64,000 bases of DNA. It comes from UBA7662 sp036787895. Lineage in GTDB: Bacteria; Bacteroidota; Bacteroidia; UBA7662. Shown here piece by piece: positions 34,020 to 43,420 of this stretch; the stretch's first letter is position 1; each line of letters opens with the position of its first letter. The DNA lies in NCBI GenBank assembly GCA_036787895.1, contig DAIQOK010000012.1:1-64000 (forward strand), in the 5' to 3' direction. A model generated the notes under the pieces. That model did not search any database. It was not told the DNA's origin and saw only the letters and a program-made list of their open reading frames with translations. The position numbers were made by a program, and so were the translations under genes.

Positions 34020-35498
34020 ATGCTTAAGCAATCGCTTCAGCAGAAACTTTTACAAAAGCTCTCCCCGCAGCAGATACAGTTTATCAAACTGTTGCAGGTT
34101 CCTACTGCTATGCTCGAGCAACGCATCAAAGAAGAGCTCGAGGAAAACCCTGCCCTGGAGGAAGGTCTGCATGAAGATGTGGATCCCCGCGATGAATACA
34201 GCGATCTCGACGACGATCGCCTTCCCGACAAACAGGACGAAGAATACGGCGAAGAATCATCGCCCGATGATATTGATGTCAGCGATTATCTCGATGACGA
34301 CACCCCCGACTACAAATACGACGACGGCAACTACTCCGCCGACGATGACGACAAAGACCTGCGCCCGGCTGTAGTAATGGTAAGCAGTTTCCACGACCAG
34401 CTTATGGACCAGCTCGACATGACCGATCTCACCGAAAAGGAATACATCATCGGCCGGCAGTTGGTAGGTAGCATAGACGAAGATGGTTATTTGCGGCGCC
34501 CGCTCGAAAGTGTGGGAGATGATCTGGCTTTTACCGCCAATATCATGTGCGAGGAAGTCGAGATTGAGCAGATGTTGTACAAAGTGCAGCAGTTCGACCC
34601 ACCCGGTGTTGGCGCCCGCGACCTCACCGAATGTTTACTGCTGCAATTGCGTCGGAAAAAACAAACCATACATGTGCAGCATGCCATCAGTATACTCACC
34701 AAATATTTCGACGAATACACCAAAAAACACTTCGATAAAATTGCCCGACAGCTCGGATTGGATGAGGAAAGCATGCGTTTAGCGCATCAGGAAATCATCC
34801 GCCTCAATCCGCGCCCCGGAAATACCCAGCAGGACAACAGCAAAGTCATGCACGTCATCCCCGACTTCATCATTCATAACGAAGACGGGGAATTACAGCT
34901 GCGATTAAATAGTCGCAATGCCCCTGAATTACGCATCTCCGACACCTACAAAGACATGATGCGGCATTACGAAAAGGCCGAGAAGAAGGATAAAAAGATG
35001 AAGGAGGCCGTGAGTTTTGTCAAACAAAAGCTCGATTCCGCCAAGTGGTTTATCGATGCCGTCAAACAGCGCCAACATACGCTGCTAAGCACCATGGATG
35101 CCATCATGACGCACCAATATGAGTTTTTCCTTACCGGCGACCAAACTAAACTCAAGCCGATGATACTGAAAGACATCGCTGATGTGGTACAACTGGACAT
35201 TTCAACCATTAGCCGGGTAGCCAACAGCAAATATGTGCAGACCGAATTCGGCACCTTTTTGTTGAAGAGCTTTTTCAGCGAAGGTATTATGACCGATAGT
35301 GGTGAAGAAGCGTCGAGCAAGGAAGTGAAGCAGATTTTATCAGATCTCATTGGTGCAGAGAAGAAAAAAAATCCGCTTTCCGACGATAAATTGGGGCAGT
35401 TACTCAATGAAAAGGGCTACAATATTGCCCGGCGCACGGTAGCCAAATACCGCGAACAACTCGGCATTCCTGTTGCCCGTTTACGCAGAGAACTTTGA
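34020..35498 (+). CDS. rpoN: RNA polymerase sigma-54 factor
   Basis: 492 residues. Region I is the Gln/Leu-rich N-terminus (LKQSLQQKLLQKLSPQQIQF). Region II is very acidic (about 45-125, many Asp/Glu/Tyr). The core-binding and DNA-binding regions follow (FDPPGVGARDLTECLLLQ, then LDISTISRVANSKYVQ), and the C-terminal RpoN box reads ARRTVAKYRE at about 472-481. It directs promoters activated by bacterial enhancer-binding proteins. The stop overlaps the next start by one base (TGATG). Confidence 0.97.
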   Translation: MLKQSLQQKLLQKLSPQQIQFIKLLQVPTAMLEQRIKEELEENPALEEGLHEDVDPRDEYSDLDDDRLPDKQDEEYGEESSPDDIDVSDYLDDDTPDYKYDDGNYSADDDDKDLRPAVVMVSSFHDQLMDQLDMTDLTEKEYIIGRQLVGSIDEDGYLRRPLESVGDDLAFTANIMCEEVEIEQMLYKVQQFDPPGVGARDLTECLLLQLRRKKQTIHVQHAISILTKYFDEYTKKHFDKIARQLGLDEESMRLAHQEIIRLNPRPGNTQQDNSKVMHVIPDFIIHNEDGELQLRLNSRNAPELRISDTYKDMMRHYEKAEKKDKKMKEAVSFVKQKLDSAKWFIDAVKQRQHTLLSTMDAIMTHQYEFFLTGDQTKLKPMILKDIADVVQLDISTISRVANSKYVQTEFGTFLLKSFFSEGIMTDSGEEASSKEVKQILSDLIGAEKKKNPLSDDKLGQLLNEKGYNIARRTVAKYREQLGIPVARLRREL

Positions 35499-36103
35499 TG
35501 CGGGCGCTCGCCTTATTTATTTCCGGGTTTTTTCACCCGCTCTTTTTGCCCACCTATATGGCTGCTTTGGCCTTTTGGATGAAGCCTCAGGAAGCATTTT
35601 ACTACAACAGCTCTGTTCAAATTTACATTTTGCTCCAGGTTTTTGTAGTAAGTACGGTTTTGCCCATGGCTGCCCTTTTGTTACTGATTTGGTGGAATAA
35701 GGTAAGCGACATCATGGTAGGTGCCCGAAGTGAAAGAAGTTTACCCTATCTCATCAATGCTTTTTGTTTGGCTGCGCTTTACTTCAATTTCCGCCAGTTG
35801 GGCTTGGCCGATTTTATTACCGGCAGTGTGCTGGGAGCCTTGATTTCGGTGATGGTGGCTTATGTAGTCAATATCAAATGGAAAATAAGTGCCCACGGCA
35901 TAGGCATGGGAGGTGCAGTGGGCATGTTAATGGCCTTATCGCATGAATTTACCCGTCCTTGGATGCTTCCGCTGGCCATCGTCCTTGTTTTGGCCGGATT
36001 GGTAGGAAGCAGTCGTTTGTACCTCAACGCCCATACACCAGCCCAGATATACGCCGGTTATGGGGTTGGACTACTCAGTCTGTATATTTGTCTCTCTATT
36101 TGA
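35498..36103 (+). CDS. PAP2-like integral membrane protein
   Basis: 201 residues from the ATG at 35498 and about five to six membrane helices. The C-terminal part carries a PAP2-type SSRLYLNAHTPAQIYAG (the S-R-x5-H signature, with Gln where the last catalytic Asp is usually found) and an upstream ISAHGIGMGG replacing the S-G-H loop. The first K-x6-RP motif is not evident, so phosphatase activity is uncertain. Overlap with rpoN by one base suggests coupling, but no functional link is known. Confidence 0.75.
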   Translation: MRALALFISGFFHPLFLPTYMAALAFWMKPQEAFYYNSSVQIYILLQVFVVSTVLPMAALLLLIWWNKVSDIMVGARSERSLPYLINAFCLAALYFNFRQLGLADFITGSVLGALISVMVAYVVNIKWKISAHGIGMGGAVGMLMALSHEFTRPWMLPLAIVLVLAGLVGSSRLYLNAHTPAQIYAGYGVGLLSLYICLSI

Positions 36104-36113
36104 AAAACCCGCC

Positions 36114-36893
36114 ATGTACAATAGCATTTTGCTCGATAGCCAAAACGGTGTAGGCACCATCACCCTGAACCGCGCCGACGTATTTAACGCCTTCAACGAC
36201 GAACAAAGTTACGAGCTCCAGGATGCACTGAAGCAAGTCGCCAAAAACGAAGAAGTTCGGGTAGTTGTACTCACAGGTGCCGGCAAGGCCTTTTGTTCGG
36301 GTCAGGATTTGAAAGCCATCTCAGGCGCTGAAAAACGCAGTCTCGAAGATTCGCTGCACAAACGCTATAATCCCATTATCCGTGCCATGCGGAATTTGCC
36401 CAAGCCCATCATAGCCCGGGTAAATGGTGTGGCTGCCGGTGCCGGCTGTTCGCTGGCTTTGGCTTCCGATATCATAGTAGCTGCCGAAAGCGCTAAGTTT
36501 ATCGAGGTATTTGTGAATGTGGGTTTGGTGCTTGATAGTGGCTCCTCTTATTTTTTGCCTCGTTTGGTTGGTTCTGCCCGCGCTTTCGAAATGAGCACCA
36601 TGGCCAGCCGCATCAGTGCCCAACAGGCACTCGACTGGGGTATGATTAACCAGGTGGCCCCCGATGCTGAACTGGATGCTGCTGTGCAAGTGTATACCGA
36701 TTATTACCGCAGCGCTCCTACCAAGGCCATCGCGATGATGAAAAAGATGCTGAACAAAAGTTTCCATTCCGACTTGGATACCATGCTCGACTATGAAGCC
36801 CATTGTCAGCAAATCGCCGGGAATTCTTCCGATTACCGCGAGGGGGTTCAGGCGTTTAATGAAAAACGCAAGCCTGTCTTTACCGGGAAGTAA
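36114..36893 (+). CDS. Enoyl-CoA hydratase/isomerase family protein (PaaG-like)
   Basis: 259 residues from the ATG at 36114. The crotonase fold is clear: ITLNRADVFNAFN, the oxyanion-hole segment AFCSGQDLKAI, then RVNGVAAGAGCSLALASD. FVNVGLVLDSGSSYFLPRLVG resembles the acidic active-site region of PaaG, the phenylacetate-pathway isomerase, but the other paa genes are not nearby, so it is named only to family. It lies 10 bases past the PAP2-like gene. Confidence 0.92.
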   Translation: MYNSILLDSQNGVGTITLNRADVFNAFNDEQSYELQDALKQVAKNEEVRVVVLTGAGKAFCSGQDLKAISGAEKRSLEDSLHKRYNPIIRAMRNLPKPIIARVNGVAAGAGCSLALASDIIVAAESAKFIEVFVNVGLVLDSGSSYFLPRLVGSARAFEMSTMASRISAQQALDWGMINQVAPDAELDAAVQVYTDYYRSAPTKAIAMMKKMLNKSFHSDLDTMLDYEAHCQQIAGNSSDYREGVQAFNEKRKPVFTGK

Positions 36894-36913
36894 GTGGAAT
36901 TCAAAATTTTGAA

Positions 36914-37534
36914 TTAATCTAACCAGATTTCACCTTGCAGGTCAAAACGGCCGTCTCTGACTTCTATGGTTCGGTTAGCCGCGTCGATTAACAAGCCGGA
37001 AAAGGTAGCAGAAAGCTCTTTAATCTTGTAAAAATCGCTCGAATCGTTTCCTCGTACGATGTGGTGGATGTGAACCGAAAATGGAAGGGTGGAGTCAGAT
37101 TTAAAGTCTACAAACCTGTCATGGTCAACTTTCATTTTGTAAATGATGCCATGGTGATTATAGTCATTGAATTCATTAGCGGTTGGCATGATATAAGTAT
37201 TGCCGGCAATTAAACTATCTGCAAAGAAGGTGAAATAGAAGTGTTCGTCGCGTATGCGGTTTCTGTTTCTGAACATGACTGTAAAATCCACTTCATCGCG
37301 CCCTGCATTTACATTCCTGTAAAAAGATGTCCGAATTATGGGTACGCTTACCCAACTCATGGGTGAACGATAATTATTGAGTGGCAGGAAAATATTGTCC
37401 CCTATATATGCACCAAAAGTATTGGCACCTTCATGGCTAAGCGGTGGCAAAACATCCGGGATTACCTCAGGCTTCATACAGGATTGAAGCGTAAGTGTTA
37501 TCCCGCTCAGTAGGATGAAGACACTTTTTTTCAT
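36914..37534 (-). CDS. Lipoprotein of unknown function
   Basis: 206 residues from the ATG at 37534 with a lipoprotein signal peptide (SVFILLSGITLTLQSC). The mature part has many strands and a conserved-looking HGIIYKMKVDHDRFVDF segment, but I do not recognise a family. A longer start at 37615 would add 27 residues without a signal peptide and was rejected. It is the first reading from the convergent side of the enoyl-CoA hydratase gene, with the stop 21 bases away. Confidence 0.75.
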   Translation of the reverse strand: MKKSVFILLSGITLTLQSCMKPEVIPDVLPPLSHEGANTFGAYIGDNIFLPLNNYRSPMSWVSVPIIRTSFYRNVNAGRDEVDFTVMFRNRNRIRDEHFYFTFFADSLIAGNTYIMPTANEFNDYNHHGIIYKMKVDHDRFVDFKSDSTLPFSVHIHHIVRGNDSSDFYKIKELSATFSGLLIDAANRTIEVRDGRFDLQGEIWLD

Positions 37535-37595
37535 CTTCCTAACATAGCACATTATTTTTACAAATGCGCTATGATCTTCTTTTTGAAGTAAATAC

Positions 37596-38258
37596 CTACT
37601 TCTTCTTGAAATCACCTCGCTTCACCGCCTTCACAAATTCGGCCCAGGCGAAGGGATTGAGTAGGGTACTTGGGATGGGAATACCGCCTGGTCCGCCCAT
37701 TTGGTGGAAGTTTTGCTGACCACCGGCATAGTAGGTCTGCGCAATCATCTTCTGCATAAACAGCTTCTGATTTTCGCTGCCATCCATGGTCATTTTCTGT
37801 GATATTTCGGCGAGCAGCTGACTTTCGAGGTTTTTGCGGGCGCGATCGTACATATCGTCATCTACCTGCAAGGCTAAAAATGCTTCTTTAAAAGCTTCCT
37901 TACTTGGCCAGGGGTAAATTACCGCCATGGGCAATTGAATGGTATCTTTTTCGAGAGGCATCAAAACCGAGTACAAATTACGGTCCGATTCAGGTACGAT
38001 ATAATAGTTGTTCCGATAACCTATGGCCGAAAACTGTATGGTATCTCCGGTTAAAGCAACAAATGAGAAAAAGCCATGTTGATCGGAGATAGTGCCTTTA
38101 AATCGGTTTTTTACCAAAACGGTCACATACGGGAGTATGCCCAGGCTGTCTTCTGTGACAGTCATGCCCGAAAACTGCAGGGGTTTGGGTTGTTTTTGCG
38201 CCAATGCAGGCCAACCCAGACCGAGAAGAAGTATAAATAAGAGTAGCTGTTTCACCAT
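37596..38258 (-). CDS. Secreted protein with carboxypeptidase-regulatory-like domain
   Basis: 220 residues from the ATG at 38258. The signal peptide (LLLFILLLGLGWPALAQ) is followed by a CarboxypepD_reg-like beta-sandwich: FSGMTVTEDSLGILPYVTVLV, then GTISDQHGFFSFVALTGDTIQFSAIGY is the usual pattern of these domains (segments given here by their key strands at about 30-100). The C-terminal half is helical and Gln/Met-rich without a known fold. Such domains often sit at the N-terminus of TonB-dependent receptors, but here no receptor follows, so the role is unknown. Confidence 0.8.
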   Translation of the reverse strand: MVKQLLLFILLLGLGWPALAQKQPKPLQFSGMTVTEDSLGILPYVTVLVKNRFKGTISDQHGFFSFVALTGDTIQFSAIGYRNNYYIVPESDRNLYSVLMPLEKDTIQLPMAVIYPWPSKEAFKEAFLALQVDDDMYDRARKNLESQLLAEISQKMTMDGSENQKLFMQKMIAQTYYAGGQQNFHQMGGPGGIPIPSTLLNPFAWAEFVKAVKRGDFKKK

Positions 38259-38444
38259 AACAAAGATACCGCATCCCAACGAACAACGGAAGTCGGCAAT
38301 GGTTTGAATAGTTTGACAAGAGATGACATGAACATATGCGTGATTTGAGACAAAGATTGCGTGAAACCCGGCAACCAAGGCGACTGAAATTGTGTAATTT
38401 TAAAGCCTTATCCCAACGACAAATAACGACTGAAATTATAGATC

Positions 38445-39473
38445 ATGAGTGTACAGAACGAAAAAATGAAAGCCCTTCAGCTGACGCTTGATAAGCTGGA
38501 AAAATCATACGGTAAAGGTGTGGTGATGAAGATGGGCGATGCGCGTGTGGTGAATGTAGATGTCATCCCTTCCGGCTCGCTTGGTTTGGATATAGCCCTC
38601 GGCATAGGTGGCTTCCCACGAGGCAGGGTGATCGAGATTTATGGTCCGGAATCGTCGGGTAAAACCACCATTGCCATGCATGCCATAGCCGAAGCGCAGA
38701 AAAAAGGCGGCATTGCAGCCTTTATCGATGCAGAGCATGCTTTTGACAAAGGTTATGCCGAAAACCTCGGCATCGACACCGCCAACCTCCTCATTTCGCA
38801 ACCCGATAACGGTGAGCAGGCCCTCGAAATCGCCGACAACCTCATCCGCTCCGGCGCCATCGACATTATTGTAATCGACTCTGTAGCTGCTCTCGTGCCT
38901 AAATCGGAGATTGAAGGCGAAATGGGTGATTCCTCCATGGGTCTCCAGGCCCGTTTGATGAGCCAGGCCCTGCGTAAACTCACCGGTACCATCAACCGTA
39001 CCGGCTGTATCTGTATTTTCATCAACCAACTCCGCGAAAAAATCGGGGTGATGTTCGGCAATCCGGAAACCACCACCGGTGGTAATGCGCTGAAGTTTTA
39101 CGCTTCGGTACGTTTGGATATCCGTCGTATTGGTCAGTTGAAAGAAGGTGTCGACATCATGGGTAACCGGGTACGCATTAAAGTGGTGAAAAACAAGGTT
39201 GCGCCTCCCTTTAAGCAGTGTGAATTCGATATTATTTATGGTGAAGGGGTTTCGAAAGATGGCGAGATCGTTGATCTCGGTTCGGAGCTGGGCGTAATTA
39301 AAAAGTCAGGCTCCTGGTACAGCTACGGCGAAACCAAACTCGGACAAGGTAGGGATGCTGTTAAACAACTCTTCAAAGACAATCCGGAACTGGCCGAAGA
39401 AATTGAAATGAAAATTAAAGAACTGGTGAAGCCAAAAATGGCCGCACCTGTAGCTGAAACAGAAGCCGAATAA
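38445..39473 (+). CDS. recA: Recombinase RecA
   Basis: 342 residues. Walker A is GPESSGKT at 67-74 and the Walker B strand is IIVIDSVAAL; the L2-like loop lies in FGNPETTTGGNALKFYASVRLDIRR. It binds single-stranded DNA and drives strand exchange. No LexA-type operator known from other phyla is visible upstream, and a weak -7 candidate (TAATTTTA) occurs near 38395-38402. The patatin gene follows after four bases. Confidence 0.99.
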   Translation: MSVQNEKMKALQLTLDKLEKSYGKGVVMKMGDARVVNVDVIPSGSLGLDIALGIGGFPRGRVIEIYGPESSGKTTIAMHAIAEAQKKGGIAAFIDAEHAFDKGYAENLGIDTANLLISQPDNGEQALEIADNLIRSGAIDIIVIDSVAALVPKSEIEGEMGDSSMGLQARLMSQALRKLTGTINRTGCICIFINQLREKIGVMFGNPETTTGGNALKFYASVRLDIRRIGQLKEGVDIMGNRVRIKVVKNKVAPPFKQCEFDIIYGEGVSKDGEIVDLGSELGVIKKSGSWYSYGETKLGQGRDAVKQLFKDNPELAEEIEMKIKELVKPKMAAPVAETEAE

Positions 39474-39477
39474 TATT

Positions 39478-40248
39478 ATGTCGAGTTGGAAGACCGGCCT
39501 GGTACTTAGCGGAGGTGCCGCCAAGGGTTATGCTCATGCAGGGGTATTACAAGCCTTGTACGAGGCCGGTTTTTCATTCGATGTCATATCCGGGGCCAGT
39601 ATTGGTTCCATTATAGGTGCTTTGTTGGCTGAAGGGAACCGTCCGGCGGATATTGTCCGGATTTTTGATGCCGAGAAAAATTTTAATCTGGTGAAGTTTA
39701 AGTTCAGCGCCACCGGACTATTAAAATCCGACGGACTGAAAAAAGCGCTTGAAAAACACATCAAAGCCCGGACTTTCGAGGAGCTACCCATACCGCTGAT
39801 GGTAGCAGTAACCGAATTGAATACCGGAAAAGCCCGTTATTTCAGCAAAGGTCCGCTCCTGGAGGTGATATTGGCTTCTTGTGCCATACCGCTGCTTTTT
39901 GCGCCCATTCAAATCGGTGACAACTTATATGTTGATGGTGGCCTCACCGACAATTTACCGGCCAGCCCCATCAATGGTCAATGCGAAAGTTTGATTGGCA
40001 TCAACATCAACCCGATTTCACCGGTGGAAAAGGTGAATGGCTTTATGGAAACCGTGGAACGTGTGATGAATATTGCCATCCACAACAATGTAGCGAAGAG
40101 TATACCTATGCTCGATATGTATCTCGAGCCACATAAAATGCAAAATTACCACCTCTTTTCGCTTGATAAGAGTAAGGAAATGTATCAGGTGGGTTACGAA
40201 TTTGCCGTTGATTGGCTAAAGGAGCGTCAACTAATTGCGGCAGTTTAA
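39478..40248 (+). CDS. Patatin-like phospholipase
   Basis: 256 residues. The patatin hallmarks are present: the oxyanion-hole GLVLSGGAAKGYAHAGVL, the nucleophile elbow GASIG (39-43) with Ser41, and the catalytic Asp in YVDGGLTDN (Asp153). There is no signal peptide. The family hydrolyses acyl lipids; the substrate here is not known. It directly follows recA (four-base gap) and may be co-transcribed. Confidence 0.93.
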   Translation: MSSWKTGLVLSGGAAKGYAHAGVLQALYEAGFSFDVISGASIGSIIGALLAEGNRPADIVRIFDAEKNFNLVKFKFSATGLLKSDGLKKALEKHIKARTFEELPIPLMVAVTELNTGKARYFSKGPLLEVILASCAIPLLFAPIQIGDNLYVDGGLTDNLPASPINGQCESLIGININPISPVEKVNGFMETVERVMNIAIHNNVAKSIPMLDMYLEPHKMQNYHLFSLDKSKEMYQVGYEFAVDWLKERQLIAAV

Positions 40249-40431
40249 TTGAAAATTTTGTAACTAAGCCTATCCGATCTTCTGAAGGTCCTGGCTAAAA
40301 AATTTAACTGCCCTCAGTTTTCAGTGCTGTAGTAACTAAAACGAGTGCGTTTCCTGTTTCCACTTCTTGAGTTTCAATTGGCACATTGACTTTTCTATGA
40401 TGACTTAACTTTAGCATACGCAGCTAAGAAT

Positions 40432-41667
40432 TTAATGCTGACTCACCGCTACAGCTACTGCCCAACCCGCACTCCAGGCAGCCTGAAAATTAAAACCCCC
40501 GGTAAGCGCATCTATATCGAGTACTTCACCTGCGAAAAACAAACCGGGTACAATCCGGCTTTCCATGGTTCGAAAATCAATTTCTTTGAGATTCACTCCG
40601 CCTGAAGTCACAAATTCTTCTTTAAAAGTAGTTTTGCCCTGAGCGTCGTATTGGTCGTTAAGTAAAAGTTCGATTAAACGATTTATGTGTTTGTTTGAGG
40701 TTTCCTGCCAGCGTTGATCAGGCGCAAATCCGGCGCGTTCGAGCATCCAGGCTTTGAGCCGGGCTGGTAAATCAATCTCCAGTCGGTTGATAACCTTGGC
40801 TTGACCGGCTTTTTTGCGGGTATCTTCAAAGATCTCCCGCAACAAATCAGCGTCGAATTCAGGCAACCAGCACAACTGGATACGGTAGCGGTAGTTTGCA
40901 TTGGCTAATTCACGGGCGGCAAGCGCCGATAATTTGAGAACGGCCGGCCCGCTTAGGCCCCAGTGGGTGATGAGCAGGGGGCCGGTCTGTTCTTGTTTGT
41001 AGTCCGGCAAACGTATGCGGACCTGCGCTACTGCCACCCCCATCAATTCGGTAATGGGGTGTTTGGGGAGATTAAAGGTAAAAAGTGAAGGAACCGGCAC
41101 AATAACGCTGTGACCTAAAGCTTCCAGCCAGGCATAGGCTTCTTTTTTCGGATGACCACCCGTGGCGATGAGCACTTTGGCGGCTGATATTTTTCCGTTA
41201 GGGGTTTGCAGCAAAAAGCCGCTCTCGAGGGGTTTCAGACTTTCTACATCACTTTTTTGGCGAATCTCAACACCAAAAAGTCTGGCTTCACGCATGAGGC
41301 TATCCACTATACTTGACGAATCATCACTGACCGGAAATATGCGGCCATCGGCTTCGGTTTTAAGCTTCACGCCCCGGCTTTCAAACCACGCCACTGTATC
41401 GCCTGTGCAGAAGCGGGCAAACAACTGCGCCAGCTCCTTTTTACCCCGGGGGTAATATTTTACCAATTCACGTGGATCAAAGCAAGCATGGGTCACATTA
41501 CAACGGCCACCACCGGAAATGCGGACTTTCGCCAAAAGTTTGTCGGTTTTTTCAAGAACCACCACCCGCAAAGCTGGCCTCAGACGCGCGGCATTGACCG
41601 CTGCAAAAAAGCCGGCAGCTCCACCGCCGATGACGGCTAAATCGTAATGAAAAGCTGATTTTGTAAT
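40432..41667 (-). CDS. NAD(FAD)-utilising flavoprotein of the HI0933/BaiN family, non-standard start
   Basis: The product, about 411 residues as drawn, has the FAD-binding loop DLAVIGGGAAGFFAAV, the family motif ISGGGRCNVTHA and the C-terminal GEVLDIDALTGGFNFQAAW. From the preceding in-frame stop to the TTG at 41571, which lies after the FAD loop and would remove it, there is no ATG, GTG or TTG. I placed the start at an ATT (41665-41667) preceded by GGAG; another ATT lies at 41680-41682. A TTG start at 41571 would leave a protein without its nucleotide-binding loop and is unlikely. The gene follows closely after the membrane-protein gene ending at 41705. Confidence 0.8.
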   Translation of the reverse strand: MTKSAFHYDLAVIGGGAAGFFAAVNAARLRPALRVVVLEKTDKLLAKVRISGGGRCNVTHACFDPRELVKYYPRGKKELAQLFARFCTGDTVAWFESRGVKLKTEADGRIFPVSDDSSSIVDSLMREARLFGVEIRQKSDVESLKPLESGFLLQTPNGKISAAKVLIATGGHPKKEAYAWLEALGHSVIVPVPSLFTFNLPKHPITELMGVAVAQVRIRLPDYKQEQTGPLLITHWGLSGPAVLKLSALAARELANANYRYRIQLCWLPEFDADLLREIFEDTRKKAGQAKVINRLEIDLPARLKAWMLERAGFAPDQRWQETSNKHINRLIELLLNDQYDAQGKTTFKEEFVTSGGVNLKEIDFRTMESRIVPGLFFAGEVLDIDALTGGFNFQAAWSAGWAVAVAVSQH

Positions 41668-41704
41668 GGTCTCCGCTTTAATGCCCTGCGAATTTGCGAA
41701 TAAA

Positions 41705-42424
41705 TCAGGGATTCAGCCAGTTTTTCACCTTTTCATAGACCGCCTCAGCACTTTCGTCGGGCGATTGGTAATAGATGTTTTTGCCTTCTTTGAGTTCGAT
41801 ATACAACATAGGTGCTGCCTTATCCGTCAAAAACAGCCGCAGGCTTTCCCCGGCTCTGGTTCTAAAATGTCCTTTATGGATTTTACCGGTAGCAAAACCA
41901 TTGGTTTTAAACCGAATAGCGGGTAAGGTATCGGTGAGCCGGATGCTGCTGATATCATCTCTGGTCAAAGTCACGCCGTACATACCTTGAATAATGAGTG
42001 CATCCTGACGAAGTTTGAGCGGATTGGGTCGGTCACCATAGCTAAACAATATATTCAACCCAACAATAATCAGCACCATAAAGCCAAATAGGTATTGCAA
42101 CATCCGTTTTTGTCGCTGGGGAGCATAGCCAATCATACGGTACATAAAGTACAGATAGGCAATAAGCGGAAATAACACCACCGTTTGAGTGGCCAGATCT
42201 TCCTTATCCAGCGATAAAAGTACCCCTCCGGCCAGCAAGGTCAGCAAGCCGATAGCCCAATGAAATCGTTTGAAAAAACGTACACTTTCTCGTAAGGGAT
42301 AAGCTGCTTTTTCTTCTTCTGTTAACCCATGGTAGCCCGACATGAGGGTAGGGGCATTTTTTTCGGTCAGGATAAAACCGATGGCTACATACAAAAGGGG
42401 GAGGAGTAATATAAACCAAATCAT
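41705..42424 (-). CDS. Membrane protein with DUF3784-like and PH-like parts
   Basis: 239 residues. The first ~140 contain four membrane segments, starting with ILLLPLLYVAIGFIL and a short GYHGLTEEEK loop that is common in the DUF3784 family. The C-terminal ~90 residues form a soluble domain (GMYGVTLTRDDISSIRLTDTLP begins at about 150) like bacterial PH-type domains. Function unknown. It lies between the SDR-like gene and the flavoprotein gene on the same strand. Confidence 0.7.
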   Translation of the reverse strand: MIWFILLLPLLYVAIGFILTEKNAPTLMSGYHGLTEEEKAAYPLRESVRFFKRFHWAIGLLTLLAGGVLLSLDKEDLATQTVVLFPLIAYLYFMYRMIGYAPQRQKRMLQYLFGFMVLIIVGLNILFSYGDRPNPLKLRQDALIIQGMYGVTLTRDDISSIRLTDTLPAIRFKTNGFATGKIHKGHFRTRAGESLRLFLTDKAAPMLYIELKEGKNIYYQSPDESAEAVYEKVKNWLNP

Positions 42425-42434
42425 GAGCTAAAGC

Positions 42435-43094
42435 TTAAGCACTAAGGATGATAGTTTTCCGGGAGTAGTTTTTCGTACCGAGCAATGCCAGAACAAAGGA
42501 AGCTAAGGTCAATCTTGGTAGGGACATAAACCTCGGTTTAGGTAGCTTACCTTCCGAAACGATGACGGGCAAGACTTTGTGGGTATTACTCAAAGCCACC
42601 GGCCTGATCAGCGTGTAATTCAATTTGGAAGCTACAATCAGTTTTTCTTGCTTTTCGTGGTCGGCATAAGGAAACCGCACATTGGTATTCCGAATAATCC
42701 AGCGGAACCAGGCCGGTGTAACAGCCATCGACTCCCCAACACCACAAGCCGATAAGACAATGAGTTGCTGAACTGCCGCTTCCTCGGCTATGGGTAGCAA
42801 AGTTGCCATGGTTCGCGACATCAAATCGACCGGGGAAATCAGTGGTGCCCACGGGAAATCATTTTTTCTTGATACATTCAAACTGCTAATTACTGCCTGG
42901 CAGCCTGTAATTGCCTGCTTCAAAAGTGTCGGATTATCTACCTCGCCTTCATAAACTTGTAAAGCTGGATGCCGCGAAACCGCCAACTTTTGTGCATTTC
43001 TAACAATAACAACTACTTCCAAACCCTGGTTTAAGGCGAGTTGAAGCAGCTGTTTGCCGGTTCTACCACTTGCACCTAATAATAATATTCGCAT
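42435..43094 (-). CDS. NAD(P)-binding SDR-like protein
   Basis: 219 residues of the atypical short-chain dehydrogenase class: MRILLLGASGRTGKQLLQLA is the dinucleotide-binding loop and VVVIVRNAQKL supplies the adenine-ribose contact, with IVLSACGVGESM in the active-site region. Related proteins include NmrA-like regulators and flavin or quinone reductases. A Tyr-x3-Lys catalytic pair was not clearly identified. The ATG at 43094 is used. Confidence 0.82.
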   Translation of the reverse strand: MRILLLGASGRTGKQLLQLALNQGLEVVVIVRNAQKLAVSRHPALQVYEGEVDNPTLLKQAITGCQAVISSLNVSRKNDFPWAPLISPVDLMSRTMATLLPIAEEAAVQQLIVLSACGVGESMAVTPAWFRWIIRNTNVRFPYADHEKQEKLIVASKLNYTLIRPVALSNTHKVLPVIVSEGKLPKPRFMSLPRLTLASFVLALLGTKNYSRKTIILSA

Positions 43095-43165
43095 GAATTC
43101 GACTTGAAATGGCCCTACGAATTAGCGAAAGAGAAAGGATTTTTACAAGGAAATGTAAAAACGAT

Positions 43166-43412
43166 ATATGTTCATCCGCTAGATAACAAGTTGTCAAAGT
43201 CCAATAATATTTCACATTGGTCAGGCTATAAGAAGCTGTAATAATTCTTTTTTTCATCTCGACTCAAATCTTCGGTAAACTCAGATTTGGCTCGATGTCC
43301 GGAATTTTGTCATAAATGGGTTTCGACAAGCTCAACCGTTGCAAGCTTTTTTTAGTGAAATTCTGTCATTGCACTTTCATCAACTAACTTGCAAGCATGC
43401 GGATGAACATAA
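43166..43412. mobile_element. ~245-bp inverted-repeat element, copy A
   Basis: The left end TATGTTCATCCGCTAGATAA (from about 43167) and the right end (about 43384-43412) form terminal inverted repeats: the reverse complement of the right end reads TATGTTCATCCGCATGCTTG. Inside are TCATCTCGACTCAAATC (43254-43270), a complementary GATTTGGCTCGATG (43284-43297) and TTTCGACAAGCTCAAC (43321-43336). The same order and spacing occur at 48933-49176. There is no ORF inside, so it resembles a non-autonomous MITE. Confidence 0.7.
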
Positions 43413-43420
43413 AACGATAT

